Shown: positions 1 to 6,661, counted from the first letter of the stretch. The stretch is DNA of 11,313 bases from Zoogloeaceae bacterium (GCA_031290955.1 JAISLJ010000145.1:1-11313), one strand, 5' to 3'. The notes: generated by a model from the letters alone, not told the origin. A program made the numbers and translations.

Positions 1-28
1 CCTCTTCCTGCACGAGCGTCCGCTTCAT
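1..28 (-). CDS. Start of a divergent gene, product unknown (partial)
   Basis: Read on the minus strand, an ATG at 28-26 opens a frame MKRTLVQEE that runs off the left edge of the window. It is preceded by a very good ribosome binding site, AAGGAGGG, whose last base is about 5 nt before the ATG. Only nine codons are visible, so the product cannot be named. The gene is divergent from the tRNA-Gln/prs cluster, and the roughly 100 bp between them must contain its promoter. In many betaproteobacteria ispE lies directly upstream of this tRNA-Gln on the same strand; that arrangement is not seen here. Confidence 0.45.
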
Positions 29-135
29 CTCAACCCTCCTTGGAATTCCCAGGGAGATACTATGACGACCGGACAACTATCGCGCTACAAAGGTGGACAG
101 ATAGGAAGCTCGCTACACAGAAACCAACGCCCGGC

Positions 136-163
136 TTCACAAGCGTGCAAAACCCTGTATAAT
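136..163 (+). promoter_or_regulatory. Sigma70-type promoter for tRNA-Gln
   Basis: TTCACA (136-141) serves as the -35 box and a consensus TATAAT (158-163) as the -10 box, with a 16-bp spacer. Transcription would start near 170, leaving a 5' leader of about 30 nt before the tRNA. That leader contains a small GNRA-type hairpin, GCGG-GAAA-CCGC (178-189). Because no terminator with a strong T-run separates the tRNA from prs, this promoter may also supply prs. Confidence 0.75.
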
Positions 164-200
164 GCGCGGCTCGTTCAGCGGGAAACCGCGAACAGACCGC

Positions 201-276
201 AGGGGAGTCGCCAAGTTGGTAAGGCATCGGATTTTGATTCCGACATTCGTAGGTTCGAGTCCTGCCTCCCCTGCCA
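201..276 (+). tRNA. tRNA-Gln (anticodon TTG)
   Basis: The 76-nt sequence folds into a full cloverleaf. The acceptor stem is AGGGGAG/CTCCCCT (201-207 with 266-272), the D stem is GCC/GGC, and the anticodon stem TCGGA/TCCGA encloses the loop TTTTGAT, whose central triplet is TTG. The T arm is GTAGG-TTCGAGT-CCTGC. The discriminator base is G and the CCA end is encoded (274-276). Anticodon TTG reads CAA and, by wobble, CAG, so this is a glutamine tRNA. Its position just upstream of prs matches the conserved betaproteobacterial arrangement. Confidence 0.97.
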
Positions 277-287
277 TCCAGATTCTC

Positions 288-314
288 CGGGCAGGCGTCT
301 GTTTCGCCTGCCCG
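288..314 (+). terminator. Hairpin between tRNA-Gln and prs (weak terminator or processing site)
   Basis: CGGGCAGGCG (288-297) pairs perfectly with CGCCTGCCCG (305-314) around a 7-nt loop, giving a strong 10-bp stem. The following bases, ATTTGCTTT, are only a broken T-tract. The hairpin could therefore be an inefficient terminator that lets transcription pass into prs, or a structure that protects or delimits the tRNA 3' end before processing. The stem is certain; its role is inferred. Confidence 0.55.
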
Positions 315-342
315 ATTTGCTTTGCGGATGCACGGGGCGAAA

Positions 343-1293
343 ATGCCGTATAACAGTCTGATGGTCTTCACCGGCAATGCCAATGCCAAACTGGCGGGCG
401 ATGTGGCCCAGGCCCTCAAGGTCAAACTGGGGCGCGCCCAGGTCGGACGCTTCTCCGATGGGGAAATCAGCGTGGAAATCGAGGAGCATGTGCGCGGTCA
501 TGATGTCTTCGTGATGCAATCCACCTGTGCGCCGACCAACGATAACCTCATGGAACTCATGGTCATGGTGGATGCCCTGAAACGCGCTTCCGCCGGGCGC
601 ATCACCGCCGTCATTCCCTATTTCGGCTATGCCCGGCAGGATCGCCGTCCCCGCTCCGCGCGCGTGCCCATCGCCGCCAGGCTGGTCGCCAATGTGCTGA
701 CGGCCTCCGGCGTCGACCGGGCGCTGACCATGGACCTGCACGCAGAACAGATCCAGGGCTTTTTCGATATTCCCGTAGACAACATCTATGCCCTCCCCAT
801 CCTGATGGAAGATATTCGCGGCGAGTGTTACGAACATCCGCTGGTTGTCGCGCCGGATCATGGCGGCGTTATCCGCGCCCGGTCGCTCGCCAAGCGGCTG
901 GAATGCGAAATGGCCATCATCGACAAGCGCCGTCCCAAGGCCAATGTGGCCGAGGTGATGAACATCATCGGCGATGTCGATGGCCGCAGCTGTGTCATCA
1001 TGGATGACATGGTGGATACTGCGGGCACCCTGTGCAATGCCGCCACGGCCTTGAAGCAAAGCGGCGCGAAGAAGGTGGTGGCCTACTGCACCCACCCGGT
1101 GCTTTCCGGCCCGGCGGTGGCGCGGATCGATGCCTCCGACCTGGATGCCCTCGTTGTGACGGACACCATCCCGCTGCGCCCTGACGCTGCCACTTCGCCG
1201 CGCATCCGCCAGCTTTCCGTCGCCCCCCTCCTGGCAGAGACCATTCGGCGCATCAGCCGTGATGATTCCGTCTCCTCCCTTTTTATCGACTAG
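343..1293 (+). CDS. prs: Ribose-phosphate pyrophosphokinase (PRPP synthetase)
   Basis: This cytosolic enzyme makes 5-phosphoribosyl-1-diphosphate from ribose-5-phosphate and ATP, feeding purine, pyrimidine, histidine, tryptophan and NAD synthesis. The 316-aa length is normal for the family. Visible motifs are the ATP-binding FGYARQDRR (94-102), MDLHAEQIQGFF (130-141), the catalytic flexible loop with KRRPK (195-199), and the PRPP/ribose-phosphate loop VIMDDMVDTAGTL (218-230). The ATG at 343 gives MPYNSLMVFTGNAN, which matches the usual N terminus; TTG 322 and ATG 328 are in frame but add an unrelated leader. The ribosome site before 343 (GGGGCGAA) is modest. A terminator follows immediately, so prs may be expressed largely apart from rplY. 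Identification is essentially certain from motifs and context. Confidence 0.97.
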   Translation: MPYNSLMVFTGNANAKLAGDVAQALKVKLGRAQVGRFSDGEISVEIEEHVRGHDVFVMQSTCAPTNDNLMELMVMVDALKRASAGRITAVIPYFGYARQDRRPRSARVPIAARLVANVLTASGVDRALTMDLHAEQIQGFFDIPVDNIYALPILMEDIRGECYEHPLVVAPDHGGVIRARSLAKRLECEMAIIDKRRPKANVAEVMNIIGDVDGRSCVIMDDMVDTAGTLCNAATALKQSGAKKVVAYCTHPVLSGPAVARIDASDLDALVVTDTIPLRPDAATSPRIRQLSVAPLLAETIRRISRDDSVSSLFID

Positions 1294-1305
1294 TTTTTTC
1301 AACCT

Positions 1306-1332
1306 GCCGGTCTGGTCGCGGACCGGCTTTTT
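1306..1332 (+). terminator. Rho-independent terminator between prs and rplY
   Basis: GCCGGTC (1306-1312) pairs with GACCGGC (1321-1327) around an 8-nt loop and runs straight into TTTTT (1328-1332). The stem starts 13 nt after the prs stop codon. The T-run ends only 3 nt before the rplY Shine-Dalgarno sequence, leaving no room for a promoter in between, so it should act as a partial terminator or attenuator within a prs-rplY transcript. Confidence 0.8.
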
Positions 1333-1346
1333 CATGGGAGACATTC

Positions 1347-1964
1347 ATGTCCTCGTTTCAACTTTCCGCCCAGAAGCGCGTCGCGCAGGGATCGAGTGCG
1401 AGCCGCCGCCTGCGCCGCGCGGGCAAGGTGCCCGGCATTATCTATGGCGGCGGGCAAGCGCCCGAAGTCATCGAACTGGATCACAACCAGCTTTATCAGG
1501 GCTTGCGGAAGGAAGCTTTCCATTCCTCCGTCCTGAACATTGATCTCGAAGGCAAGACAGAGCAAGTCCTGCTGCGCGATTTCCAGGTGCACGCCTACAA
1601 GCCTTTGGCCCTGCATGTGGATTTCCAGCGTGTAGATGCGGCCCAGCGGCTGCATCAGAAGGTGCCGCTGCACTTCGTCAATGGCGATCTGGCGCCCGGC
1701 GTCAAGCTCTCCGGTGGTCAGATTGCGCATGTGCTCGCCGAACTGGAAATTTCCTGCCTGCCCACCGACCTGCCCGCCTTCATTGAGGTTGATCTCAAGA
1801 ATCTCGCCGTCGGGGAATCGCTGCACATCTCGCAACTCACGCTGCCTCAGGGAGTCACGGCCCTGTTGCACCACGGCGACCAGCCTGTCGTCTCCTGCAT
1901 CGTGAAGAAGGGCGGCGCAAGCGGCGAAACAAGCGAAGAACCTGCCGCGTCCCCCGCCGCCTAG
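1347..1964 (+). CDS. rplY: Large-subunit ribosomal protein bL25 (Ctc/TL5 type)
   Basis: bL25 binds 5S rRNA in the large ribosomal subunit. This is the long two-domain form (205 aa): an N-terminal L25 domain (about residues 5-93, with SRRLRRAGKVPGIIYGGG typical of its start) and a C-terminal beta domain (about 100-185, including LHQKVPLHFVNGD and LPTDLPAFIEVDL), followed by a short Ala/Glu-rich tail. The ATG at 1347 has a GGGAG ribosome site 6 nt upstream. Its place between prs and pth is the standard proteobacterial order. The prs terminator ends just before its ribosome site, so its transcript must come from readthrough or from a promoter inside prs. No T-run terminator follows; a dispersed inverted repeat begins 6 nt after the stop. 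Confidence 0.95.
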   Translation: MSSFQLSAQKRVAQGSSASRRLRRAGKVPGIIYGGGQAPEVIELDHNQLYQGLRKEAFHSSVLNIDLEGKTEQVLLRDFQVHAYKPLALHVDFQRVDAAQRLHQKVPLHFVNGDLAPGVKLSGGQIAHVLAELEISCLPTDLPAFIEVDLKNLAVGESLHISQLTLPQGVTALLHHGDQPVVSCIVKKGGASGETSEEPAASPAA

Positions 1965-1969
1965 GTCCT

Positions 1970-2043
1970 GCGGACGGCAATTTGTCTGCGGACGGGGGCG
2001 ATCTGTCTGCGGATGGCGTTGTCTTGTGACGCTTGCCGTCCGC
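1970..2043. repeat. GCGGAYGGC inverted repeat with expanded centre
   Basis: GCGGACGGCAA (1970-1980) and its exact reverse complement TTGCCGTCCGC (2033-2043) flank 52 nt. The interior repeats related units, TGCGGACGG...CTGTC and TGCGGATGG...TTGTC, so the left arm looks partially triplicated. Joined directly, the two arms would give the same 22-bp core as the perfect palindrome at 6180-6201, so this appears to be an expanded copy of that repeat family. It fills most of the gap between rplY and the next gene. Confidence 0.7.
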
Positions 2044-2073
2044 CCGGATTCTCCTGAAAAGGAACGCTTTGCC

Positions 2074-3468
2074 ATGAAGAAGAAAACCGTCCGGCCCCTT
2101 GTTGCACTTGCTGCGCTCTTTCTCGCCGCATTGGCGGCAATGGCGATATACATCCTGACGGACGCGCCCTTGAGTCCGCAGGCGGAAAAGATGCTCCGGC
2201 ACCAGCCGCCGCCAGTTCTCCCGGCAAGGAACGCCTTTGTTGGCATCGCGGGGTTGAACGCCCCGGCGGATGGCGATTTCATCCGGGCGGGCGAGGAAGA
2301 CATCCGCCGCGCCCATCAGGATGCGCCGGGCCTTTCTCCCCGGCAGGAAACGCCGCAGAAAACGCAAGACCTCAAAGCCAGCGCCAAGTACGCCTACGCC
2401 TGCGACAAGGAAATGACCGAAGGCTGTCTGGCGGAAATTCGGGCGGACGCGCCAAACATCCGCAGGCTGCTGGCGGAAAACGAGACGCTTATCGCGCGTT
2501 ATCTGGCAATCCAGGCCATGCCGGAATTTTCAAACGCGGTCGTGGCGTCGATGGCATTCTCCTTGCCATACAACGACCTCATGACGCTTTCCAAACTCTT
2601 GTCCGCCAGGGCGATTCTGGACATCCAGGCGGGCAATGTCCGGCAAGGTCTGGCATTCATCGAACAGGACATGGCGTTTTACCGGCGAACCCTTGCCGCG
2701 CCAGAAATCGGCCTGGTAGACATGATGGTCGCCGTGGCGCAAATCCGGCGGCAAGCCATCCTGCTCGCGCTGCTTGCCCAGGAGGCGCAACTGAGAGGCG
2801 AGACAGAACGGATCAAGGGGCTGCTGGCGCCGCTGGATTCGCCCAGGGAAACATTCCTGAACGCCCTGTGGCGCGAACAGGTCTTCGTGGGGCAAGGACT
2901 TTATCATCTTGCGGATACCGTGCGCCTGCGGGACGCCCAGTCAGATGGCGTATTGGATTTTGTCGCCCTGTTTCTCCTCCGCAAGAACATGACTCTCAAT
3001 TTGGCGAGCGAGATTGGCGAGACCGAGAGAACCCTGATTCACGACACGCCGCTCGCGCAGTTGCGTGACATGCAGGAAAACTGGTGGAAGAAAGAAATTC
3101 GCCCGCGTGTGTGCGCCGTGTCGGAGGATGATTTTTACTGCCGCCACTGGAAGAATCGCACGGGTGAAATCCTGGCGACCATCGCGCCGCCCGCCCACGT
3201 TACGTATCTTTTCAAAGTCCATGACGCGGACGCCCATATCCGCCTTCTGCGCGCGCAACTGGAATTCCGGCAGGCGGCGGCGCAAGAATCCTCGCAGGAC
3301 AAGGAATCCCCGGAGAAAATCCTCGCCCGTCTGGGGCCGGAAACCTTCAATCCCTACACCGGGCAGCCCTTCGCGTGGAATCCTGAACGCAAAACAATCG
3401 GGTTCATGTCCGCTGCCGCCAAGGATCAAAAATGGCGGGAAGTCCGTCTTGATTTCCCCGCGCCGTAA
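2074..3468 (+). CDS. Unrecognised membrane-anchored protein, 464 aa
   Basis: I do not recognise this protein. After a Lys/Arg-rich start (MKKKTVRP) there is one hydrophobic helix at about residues 8-28, which fits a signal anchor with the rest of the chain in the periplasm. It has just four cysteines, in two close pairs (110/118 and 347/356), compatible with disulfides outside the cytoplasm. The middle (about 130-310) reads as a string of amphipathic helices. The C terminus carries FNPYTGQPFAWNPERKTIGF (425-444), resembling a [D/N]P-[F/Y]-[T/S]-G-[K/Q]-P beta motif found near the end of several uncharacterised bacterial secreted or membrane proteins; that resemblance is from memory. I chose ATG 2074 because AAAAGGAA lies about 10 nt upstream and the hydrophobic segment follows directly; a GTG at 2026 is in frame but inside the repeat. 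It sits between rplY and pth, which are usually adjacent, and its stop is 10 nt before pth. Confidence 0.8.
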   Translation: MKKKTVRPLVALAALFLAALAAMAIYILTDAPLSPQAEKMLRHQPPPVLPARNAFVGIAGLNAPADGDFIRAGEEDIRRAHQDAPGLSPRQETPQKTQDLKASAKYAYACDKEMTEGCLAEIRADAPNIRRLLAENETLIARYLAIQAMPEFSNAVVASMAFSLPYNDLMTLSKLLSARAILDIQAGNVRQGLAFIEQDMAFYRRTLAAPEIGLVDMMVAVAQIRRQAILLALLAQEAQLRGETERIKGLLAPLDSPRETFLNALWREQVFVGQGLYHLADTVRLRDAQSDGVLDFVALFLLRKNMTLNLASEIGETERTLIHDTPLAQLRDMQENWWKKEIRPRVCAVSEDDFYCRHWKNRTGEILATIAPPAHVTYLFKVHDADAHIRLLRAQLEFRQAAAQESSQDKESPEKILARLGPETFNPYTGQPFAWNPERKTIGFMSAAAKDQKWREVRLDFPAP

Positions 3469-3478
3469 CGGTCAGGAT

Positions 3479-4168
3479 ATGAATGCGCCTCGTCTGATCG
3501 TCGGTTTGGGCAATCCCGGTTCCGAGTATGCGGCTACGCGCCACAACACGGGCTTCTGGCTTGTGGATCGTCTGGCGGTGGAACGCTCGTTTTCGCTTGC
3601 CCCGCAGGCCCGGTTTTTCGGGCTGGCCGGACGGCAGGGCGATTGTCATTTCCTCAAGCCCACGACCTTCATGAACCGCTCCGGGCAGGCGGTCGGCGCG
3701 CTCGCCCGCTTTTATCGCATTCCTCCGGCGGAAATCCTTGTGGTGCATGACGATCTCGATTTGCCGCCGGGCGCGATCCGCCTCAAGCAGGGCGGCGGCA
3801 ATGGTGGTCACAACGGCCTCAAGGATATCGAGGCCGCGCTTTCCACGTCGGCTTTCTGGCGCTTGCGTCTGGGCGTTGGGCATCCTCGCACGCTGGGGCT
3901 TTCCCAGCCGGTGCTGGATTTTGTCCTGCACCGCCCGCGCGCGGAGGAGCAGGAAGCCATTGACGCGGCCATCACCCGCTGCCTTGCCGCCTGGCCCACG
4001 CTTGCGGCAGGCGACTACAGCGCGGCGCAGCGCATCCTGCATCCTGCGGATGGCAATTGCCCTTCGGGCGGAAAAACCTTTCCAAACCTTTCCGGTGTGA
4101 AGCGTTTTTCGTCATCCTTGCCGGAAACACGGGAGGAATCCAGTCAATCATCAGAGGAACGGACATGA
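3479..4168 (+). CDS. pth: Peptidyl-tRNA hydrolase, with C-terminal extension
   Basis: Pth cleaves the ester bond of peptidyl-tRNAs that drop off ribosomes, recycling tRNA in the cytosol. The signature LIVGLGNPGSEYAATRHNTG is at 6-25. By comparison with the E. coli enzyme, the active-site residues correspond to N12, H22, N66 (in TFMNRSG), D91 (in VVHDDLDLPPG), H111 and N112 (in GGGNGGHNG). At 229 aa it is about 35 residues longer than E. coli Pth. The extra tail begins after RILHP, exactly where a GCGGATGGCAATTGCC repeat lies in the DNA, and is low in conserved features. The stop overlaps the ychF start (ATGA at 4165-4168). The start has only a poor ribosome site (AGGA 1 nt away) and lies 10 nt after the upstream stop, so translational coupling is likely. 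Confidence 0.96.
   Translation: MNAPRLIVGLGNPGSEYAATRHNTGFWLVDRLAVERSFSLAPQARFFGLAGRQGDCHFLKPTTFMNRSGQAVGALARFYRIPPAEILVVHDDLDLPPGAIRLKQGGGNGGHNGLKDIEAALSTSAFWRLRLGVGHPRTLGLSQPVLDFVLHRPRAEEQEAIDAAITRCLAAWPTLAAGDYSAAQRILHPADGNCPSGGKTFPNLSGVKRFSSSLPETREESSQSSEERT
4046..4071. repeat. GCGGAYGGC repeat copy inside the 3' end of pth
   Basis: GCGGATGGCAATTGCCC (4046-4062) matches the core of the perfect palindrome at 6180-6201, with one arm intact. The second arm is replaced by a short hairpin, GCCC-TTC-GGGC (4059-4069), followed by GGAAAAACC. It is translated as part of the pth C-terminal extension. Confidence 0.5.
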
Positions 4169-5256
4169 GTCTCAAATGCGGCATCGTCGGCCTGCCCAAC
4201 GTCGGCAAATCCACGCTCTTCAACGCGCTGACCAAGGCGGGCATCGAGGCGGCGAATTATCCCTTCTGCACCATCGAGCCGAATGTTGGCATTGTCGAGG
4301 TGCCCGATGTTCGCCTCCGGCAACTGGCCGAAATCGTGCAGCCACAGAAAATCCAGCCCGCCATCGTCGAATTCGTGGATATCGCCGGCCTGGTCGCGGG
4401 CGCGTCCAAGGGCGAGGGATTGGGCAATCAGTTCCTCGCCAACATCCGCGAAACCGACGCCATCGTGCACGTCGTGCGCTGCTTTGCCGACGAGAATATC
4501 GTGCATGTTTCCGGCAACATCGACCCCATTCGTGATATCGAGGTCATCGATACGGAATTGGCGCTTGCCGACCTCGCCACGGTCGAGAAGGCCATCGCCC
4601 GCTACAAGCGGCAGGCGGCAGCGGGCGACAAGGAAGCCAGGGCAATGCTCGCGGCGCTGGAAAAATGTTTTGCGCATCTCGATGCGGGGCGCTCCGTTCG
4701 CGCCCTTGCGCTCGCGGAAGAGGAACGCGCCCTCCTCAAACCCCTGTGCCTCATCACCGCCAAGCCCGTGCTCTATGCCGCCAATGTGGCCGAAGATGGC
4801 TTCAGCGACAACCCGCATCTGGATGCCGTGCGGGCGCGCGCCGTCGCCGAGGGCGCGGAGAGCGCGGCTTTCTGCGCCGCGCTGGAAGCCGAGATCGCCG
4901 ATCTGGATGAAGCCGACAAGCAGGATTTCCTCCTCTCCCTGGGTCTCGAAGAACCCGGCCTTGACCGCCTGATTCGCGCCGGGTACAAGCTCCTGGGCCT
5001 GCAAACCTATTTCACCGCCGGGGTGAAGGAAGTGCGCGCCTGGACGATCCACAGGGGCGATACCGCTCCCCGCGCTGCGGGCGTCATCCATAGCGATTTC
5101 GAGCGCGGCTTCATCCGCGCCCAGACCATCGCCTTTGACGATTTCATCCGCCACAAGGGAGAAACCGGCGCGAAAGAGGCCGGCAAAATGCGCGCGGAAG
5201 GCAAGGACTACGTGGTGCAGGACGGCGATGTGCTGAATTTCCTGTTCAATGTGTGA
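4165..5256 (+). CDS. ychF: Ribosome-binding ATPase YchF (Obg-family, OLA1-like)
   Basis: YchF is a P-loop NTPase of the TRAFAC class that binds ribosomes and prefers ATP to GTP; it is linked to translation and stress responses. The length of 363 aa is standard. Visible motifs are the P-loop GLPNVGKST (9-17), switch II DIAGL (72-76) with a hydrophobic residue where GTPases carry catalytic Gln, NVAE (207-210) in place of the G4 NKxD (the feature behind ATP preference), a coiled-coil region around 125-190, and a C-terminal TGS domain (about 280-363, with YFTAGVKEVRAWTI and YVVQDGDVLNFLFNV). The ATG has AGAGGAA 5 nt upstream and overlaps the pth stop by 4 nt. Its own end overlaps comF by 8 nt, giving a compact pth-ychF-comF run. 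Confidence 0.97.
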   Translation: MSLKCGIVGLPNVGKSTLFNALTKAGIEAANYPFCTIEPNVGIVEVPDVRLRQLAEIVQPQKIQPAIVEFVDIAGLVAGASKGEGLGNQFLANIRETDAIVHVVRCFADENIVHVSGNIDPIRDIEVIDTELALADLATVEKAIARYKRQAAAGDKEARAMLAALEKCFAHLDAGRSVRALALAEEERALLKPLCLITAKPVLYAANVAEDGFSDNPHLDAVRARAVAEGAESAAFCAALEAEIADLDEADKQDFLLSLGLEEPGLDRLIRAGYKLLGLQTYFTAGVKEVRAWTIHRGDTAPRAAGVIHSDFERGFIRAQTIAFDDFIRHKGETGAKEAGKMRAEGKDYVVQDGDVLNFLFNV

Positions 5257-6079
5257 GCGCATCCCGGCGCGCCCGGACGAGAAGGGCAAAAGCACAAACG
5301 GCATCTTCCGTTTCCTCCGGGCGGCGCTGGACGAGGTGTTTCTTCCCTCTGCCTGCCTGCTCTGTGGCGCTTCTTCAGGGGGTGCGCCCATCTGCCCTGC
5401 CTGCGCGAATGATCTGCCCCGGCTCTCCGGCCCGTGCTGCCCGGTTTGTCTGGAAGCCACGCCCATCGGAGAACGTTGCGGCGCGTGCCAGAAGCATGCG
5501 CCACACTTTGATCGGAGCATCGCTCTTTATGACTATGCCTTCCCGCTGGACCGTCTGGTGCTGGCGCTGAAATACCACGCCCGCTTCGGCCTTGCCCGCC
5601 TCTGGGGACAGGAACTGGCGCGGTGCGTGGCGGAGTGCGCGAGCGGAACAGGGGGTGGGGCAGAAGGCGGGAGAAGCGCGGCAACAGGGAACGGAAGCGG
5701 TCTCGCCGGTACTGGTGATGGTGAACGCATCGTGCCGCTCCCTTTGCACGCGCAGCGTCTGGCCGGGCGCGGCTACAACCAGGCGCTGGAAATTGCGCGC
5801 CATCTCGCCCGTGCGACGGGCCTGCCGCTGGACGCGAAAAGTCTCATGAAATGTCGCGCCACCCCGCCACAGTCGGCATCCAGCCGCAAGGAGCGCCACA
5901 AGAATGTGCGCAACGCCTTCCTTTGTCAGGAAGACTTGCAAGGCACGCGCATCTGGCTTGTTGACGACGTGCTGACCACCGGCGCAACCCTCGACGAAGC
6001 TGCCCGCGTACTGAAACTGCACGGCGCAACCGAAGTCGTGGCCGTGCTTGTGGCGCGCACGCCCAAAGGGCGCAATTGA
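5249..6079 (+). CDS. comF: ComF-family phosphoribosyltransferase-like protein
   Basis: ComF proteins (GntX/YhgH in E. coli) are linked to DNA uptake and use of DNA as a nutrient; the biochemical reaction is not settled. The 276-aa protein has a double zinc ribbon: CxxC at 36/39 with CxxC at 49/52, and CxxC at 64/67 with CxxC at 77/80. The phosphoribosyltransferase domain follows, with LVDDVLTTGAT (237-247) as the PRPP-binding loop and the family signature RGYNQALEIAR just after VPLPLHAQRLAG. Residues 131-159 form a Gly/Ser/Ala-rich low-complexity insert between the helix after LARLWGQ and the IVPLPLH strand. The start codon ATG 5249 lies inside the last codons of ychF with no clear ribosome site, so translation probably depends on ychF. 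The frame has no other good start before the first zinc ligands. No T-run terminator follows. Confidence 0.92.
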   Translation: MCERIPARPDEKGKSTNGIFRFLRAALDEVFLPSACLLCGASSGGAPICPACANDLPRLSGPCCPVCLEATPIGERCGACQKHAPHFDRSIALYDYAFPLDRLVLALKYHARFGLARLWGQELARCVAECASGTGGGAEGGRSAATGNGSGLAGTGDGERIVPLPLHAQRLAGRGYNQALEIARHLARATGLPLDAKSLMKCRATPPQSASSRKERHKNVRNAFLCQEDLQGTRIWLVDDVLTTGATLDEAARVLKLHGATEVVAVLVARTPKGRN

Positions 6080-6173
6080 AAGGTGCTCGATCTGGCGGGC
6101 ATTTCGCGCCCGAATGGGAAAGCCCCTTGGGAAAACCGTAGATTCTATCTGCTTTACGATGTGGTGGCCCGTT

Positions 6174-6207
6174 GTCCTGGCGGACGGCAATTGCCGTCCG
6201 CCAGGAC
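6174..6207. repeat. Perfect 34-bp palindrome (GCGGAYGGC family)
   Basis: GTCCTGGCGGACGGCAA (6174-6190) is followed without a spacer by its exact reverse complement (6191-6207). In RNA or single-stranded DNA this would form a long stem with a minimal loop. There is no T-run, so it is not a classical terminator. It lies about 95 nt after comF and directly abuts a REP-like element. It is the most complete copy of the repeat seen also at 1970-2043, 4046-4062, 7176-7188 and 8617-8652. Confidence 0.9.
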
Positions 6208-6208
6208 C

Positions 6209-6248
6209 GTCATTGCGAGGGCCAAAGGCCCGTGGCAATCCACACACC
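6209..6248 (+). repeat. REP-like element (GTCATTGCGAGG...GGCAATCCACACACC)
   Basis: This 40-nt element starts GTCATTGCGAGG and ends GGCAATCCACACACC. It contains nested stems: ATTGC/GCAAT on the outside and GGGCC-AAA-GGCCC inside. Two more copies occur at 9664-9703 (same strand) and 9777-9814 (opposite strand); the latter shares the GGGCCAAAGGCCC centre. Elements of this CATTGCGAG...GGCAATCC type are common dispersed extragenic repeats in many bacteria. Confidence 0.85.
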
Positions 6249-6326
6249 AAGTTCCGCCGTGACACCGGTTTTTCTGGGTACGCGAGCCTCCAGCCGCAGG
6301 GGTTGCTGTGCACGGGACCAGTATCT

Positions 6327-6353
6327 GTGGGGGGGTTGAAACCCTGCCCCTAC
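6327..6353. repeat. Imperfect GTRGGGG...CCCCTAC inverted repeat
   Basis: The segment begins GTGGGGGGGTTGAAACC and ends CTGCCCCTAC. Its ends pair as GTxGGGG with CCCCxAC, and the centre resembles the GGTTTSAAACC core of dispersed GTAGGGGC palindromes seen in other genomes (recalled, not searched). It lies between the REP-like element and the IS481-type remnant. The 78 nt separating it from the REP element (6249-6326) show nothing I can name. Confidence 0.4.
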
Positions 6354-6384
6354 GCGGCGCATGGGGCAAACAGCGGACAGGATA

Positions 6385-6659
6385 CCCGCCAGGGCGCGTT
6401 GCGGGATGTGGTGGTTGTAGGCTGCCAGGTAGCGCGTGAGGGTGGCTTTCCAGTTTCTTTGCGGAGGCAAAACGGGTTTGCTGGAGGATTTCCTGAATGC
6501 GACCGCTCATGCGCTCGACCATGCCGTTGGTTTGAGGATGGCGCAGCGGAATCAGGTGCCCGATCTTGCCCTGAGCGCATGCCTGATCGAGAGAATGCTC
6601 GCCACTGGCTTTCTTGTCTGCTCTGAGGAAGCGATCCGTGAATTGCGTGCCATTGTCGA
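6385..6659 (-). pseudogene. C-terminal remnant of an IS481-type DDE transposase
   Basis: On the minus strand the frame contains FDNGTQFTDRF, then RHPQTNGMVERMSGRIQEIL, QTRFASAKKLE and, in a second frame, TLTRYLAAYNHHIPQRAL. This is the C-terminal part of the integrase-core domain of IS481-family transposases. The second catalytic Asp (codon 6655-6657, in DNG) and the Glu (codon 6514-6516, in NGMVE) are still present. A frameshift near 6448-6452 separates KKLE from TLTRYL. Everything upstream of DNG is missing because an IS5-type remnant abuts at 6660/6662. No terminal inverted repeats are visible. The product is non-functional; the family call is firm, the exact 3' limit is not. Confidence 0.85.
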
Positions 6660-6661
6660 AG

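Noticed and set aside
322..342. Earlier starts (TTG 322, ATG 328) for prs
   Set aside because: They add residues not found in the family and overlap the foot of the hairpin region; ATG 343 gives the standard N terminus.
175..1344. Long minus-strand open frame (389 codons) covering prs and the tRNA
   Set aside because: It lies antisense to prs, crosses the tRNA gene and has His/Gly/Asp-rich composition typical of a shadow of a GC-rich gene; prs is unmistakable on the other strand.
3065..3478. Upstream in-frame extension of pth
   Set aside because: The frame is open but overlaps the real 464-aa gene in another frame and has Arg-rich shadow composition; Pth proteins start close to the IVGLGNPG motif.
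4144..5520. Long minus-strand open frame (458 codons) over ychF
   Set aside because: It is antisense to a clear ychF and part of comF, has no recognisable motif, and is explained by codon bias on the opposite strand.
6048..6626. Plus-strand open frame of 192 codons after comF
   Set aside because: It overlaps the palindrome, the REP-like element and the antisense of the IS481-type remnant and has no protein-like features.
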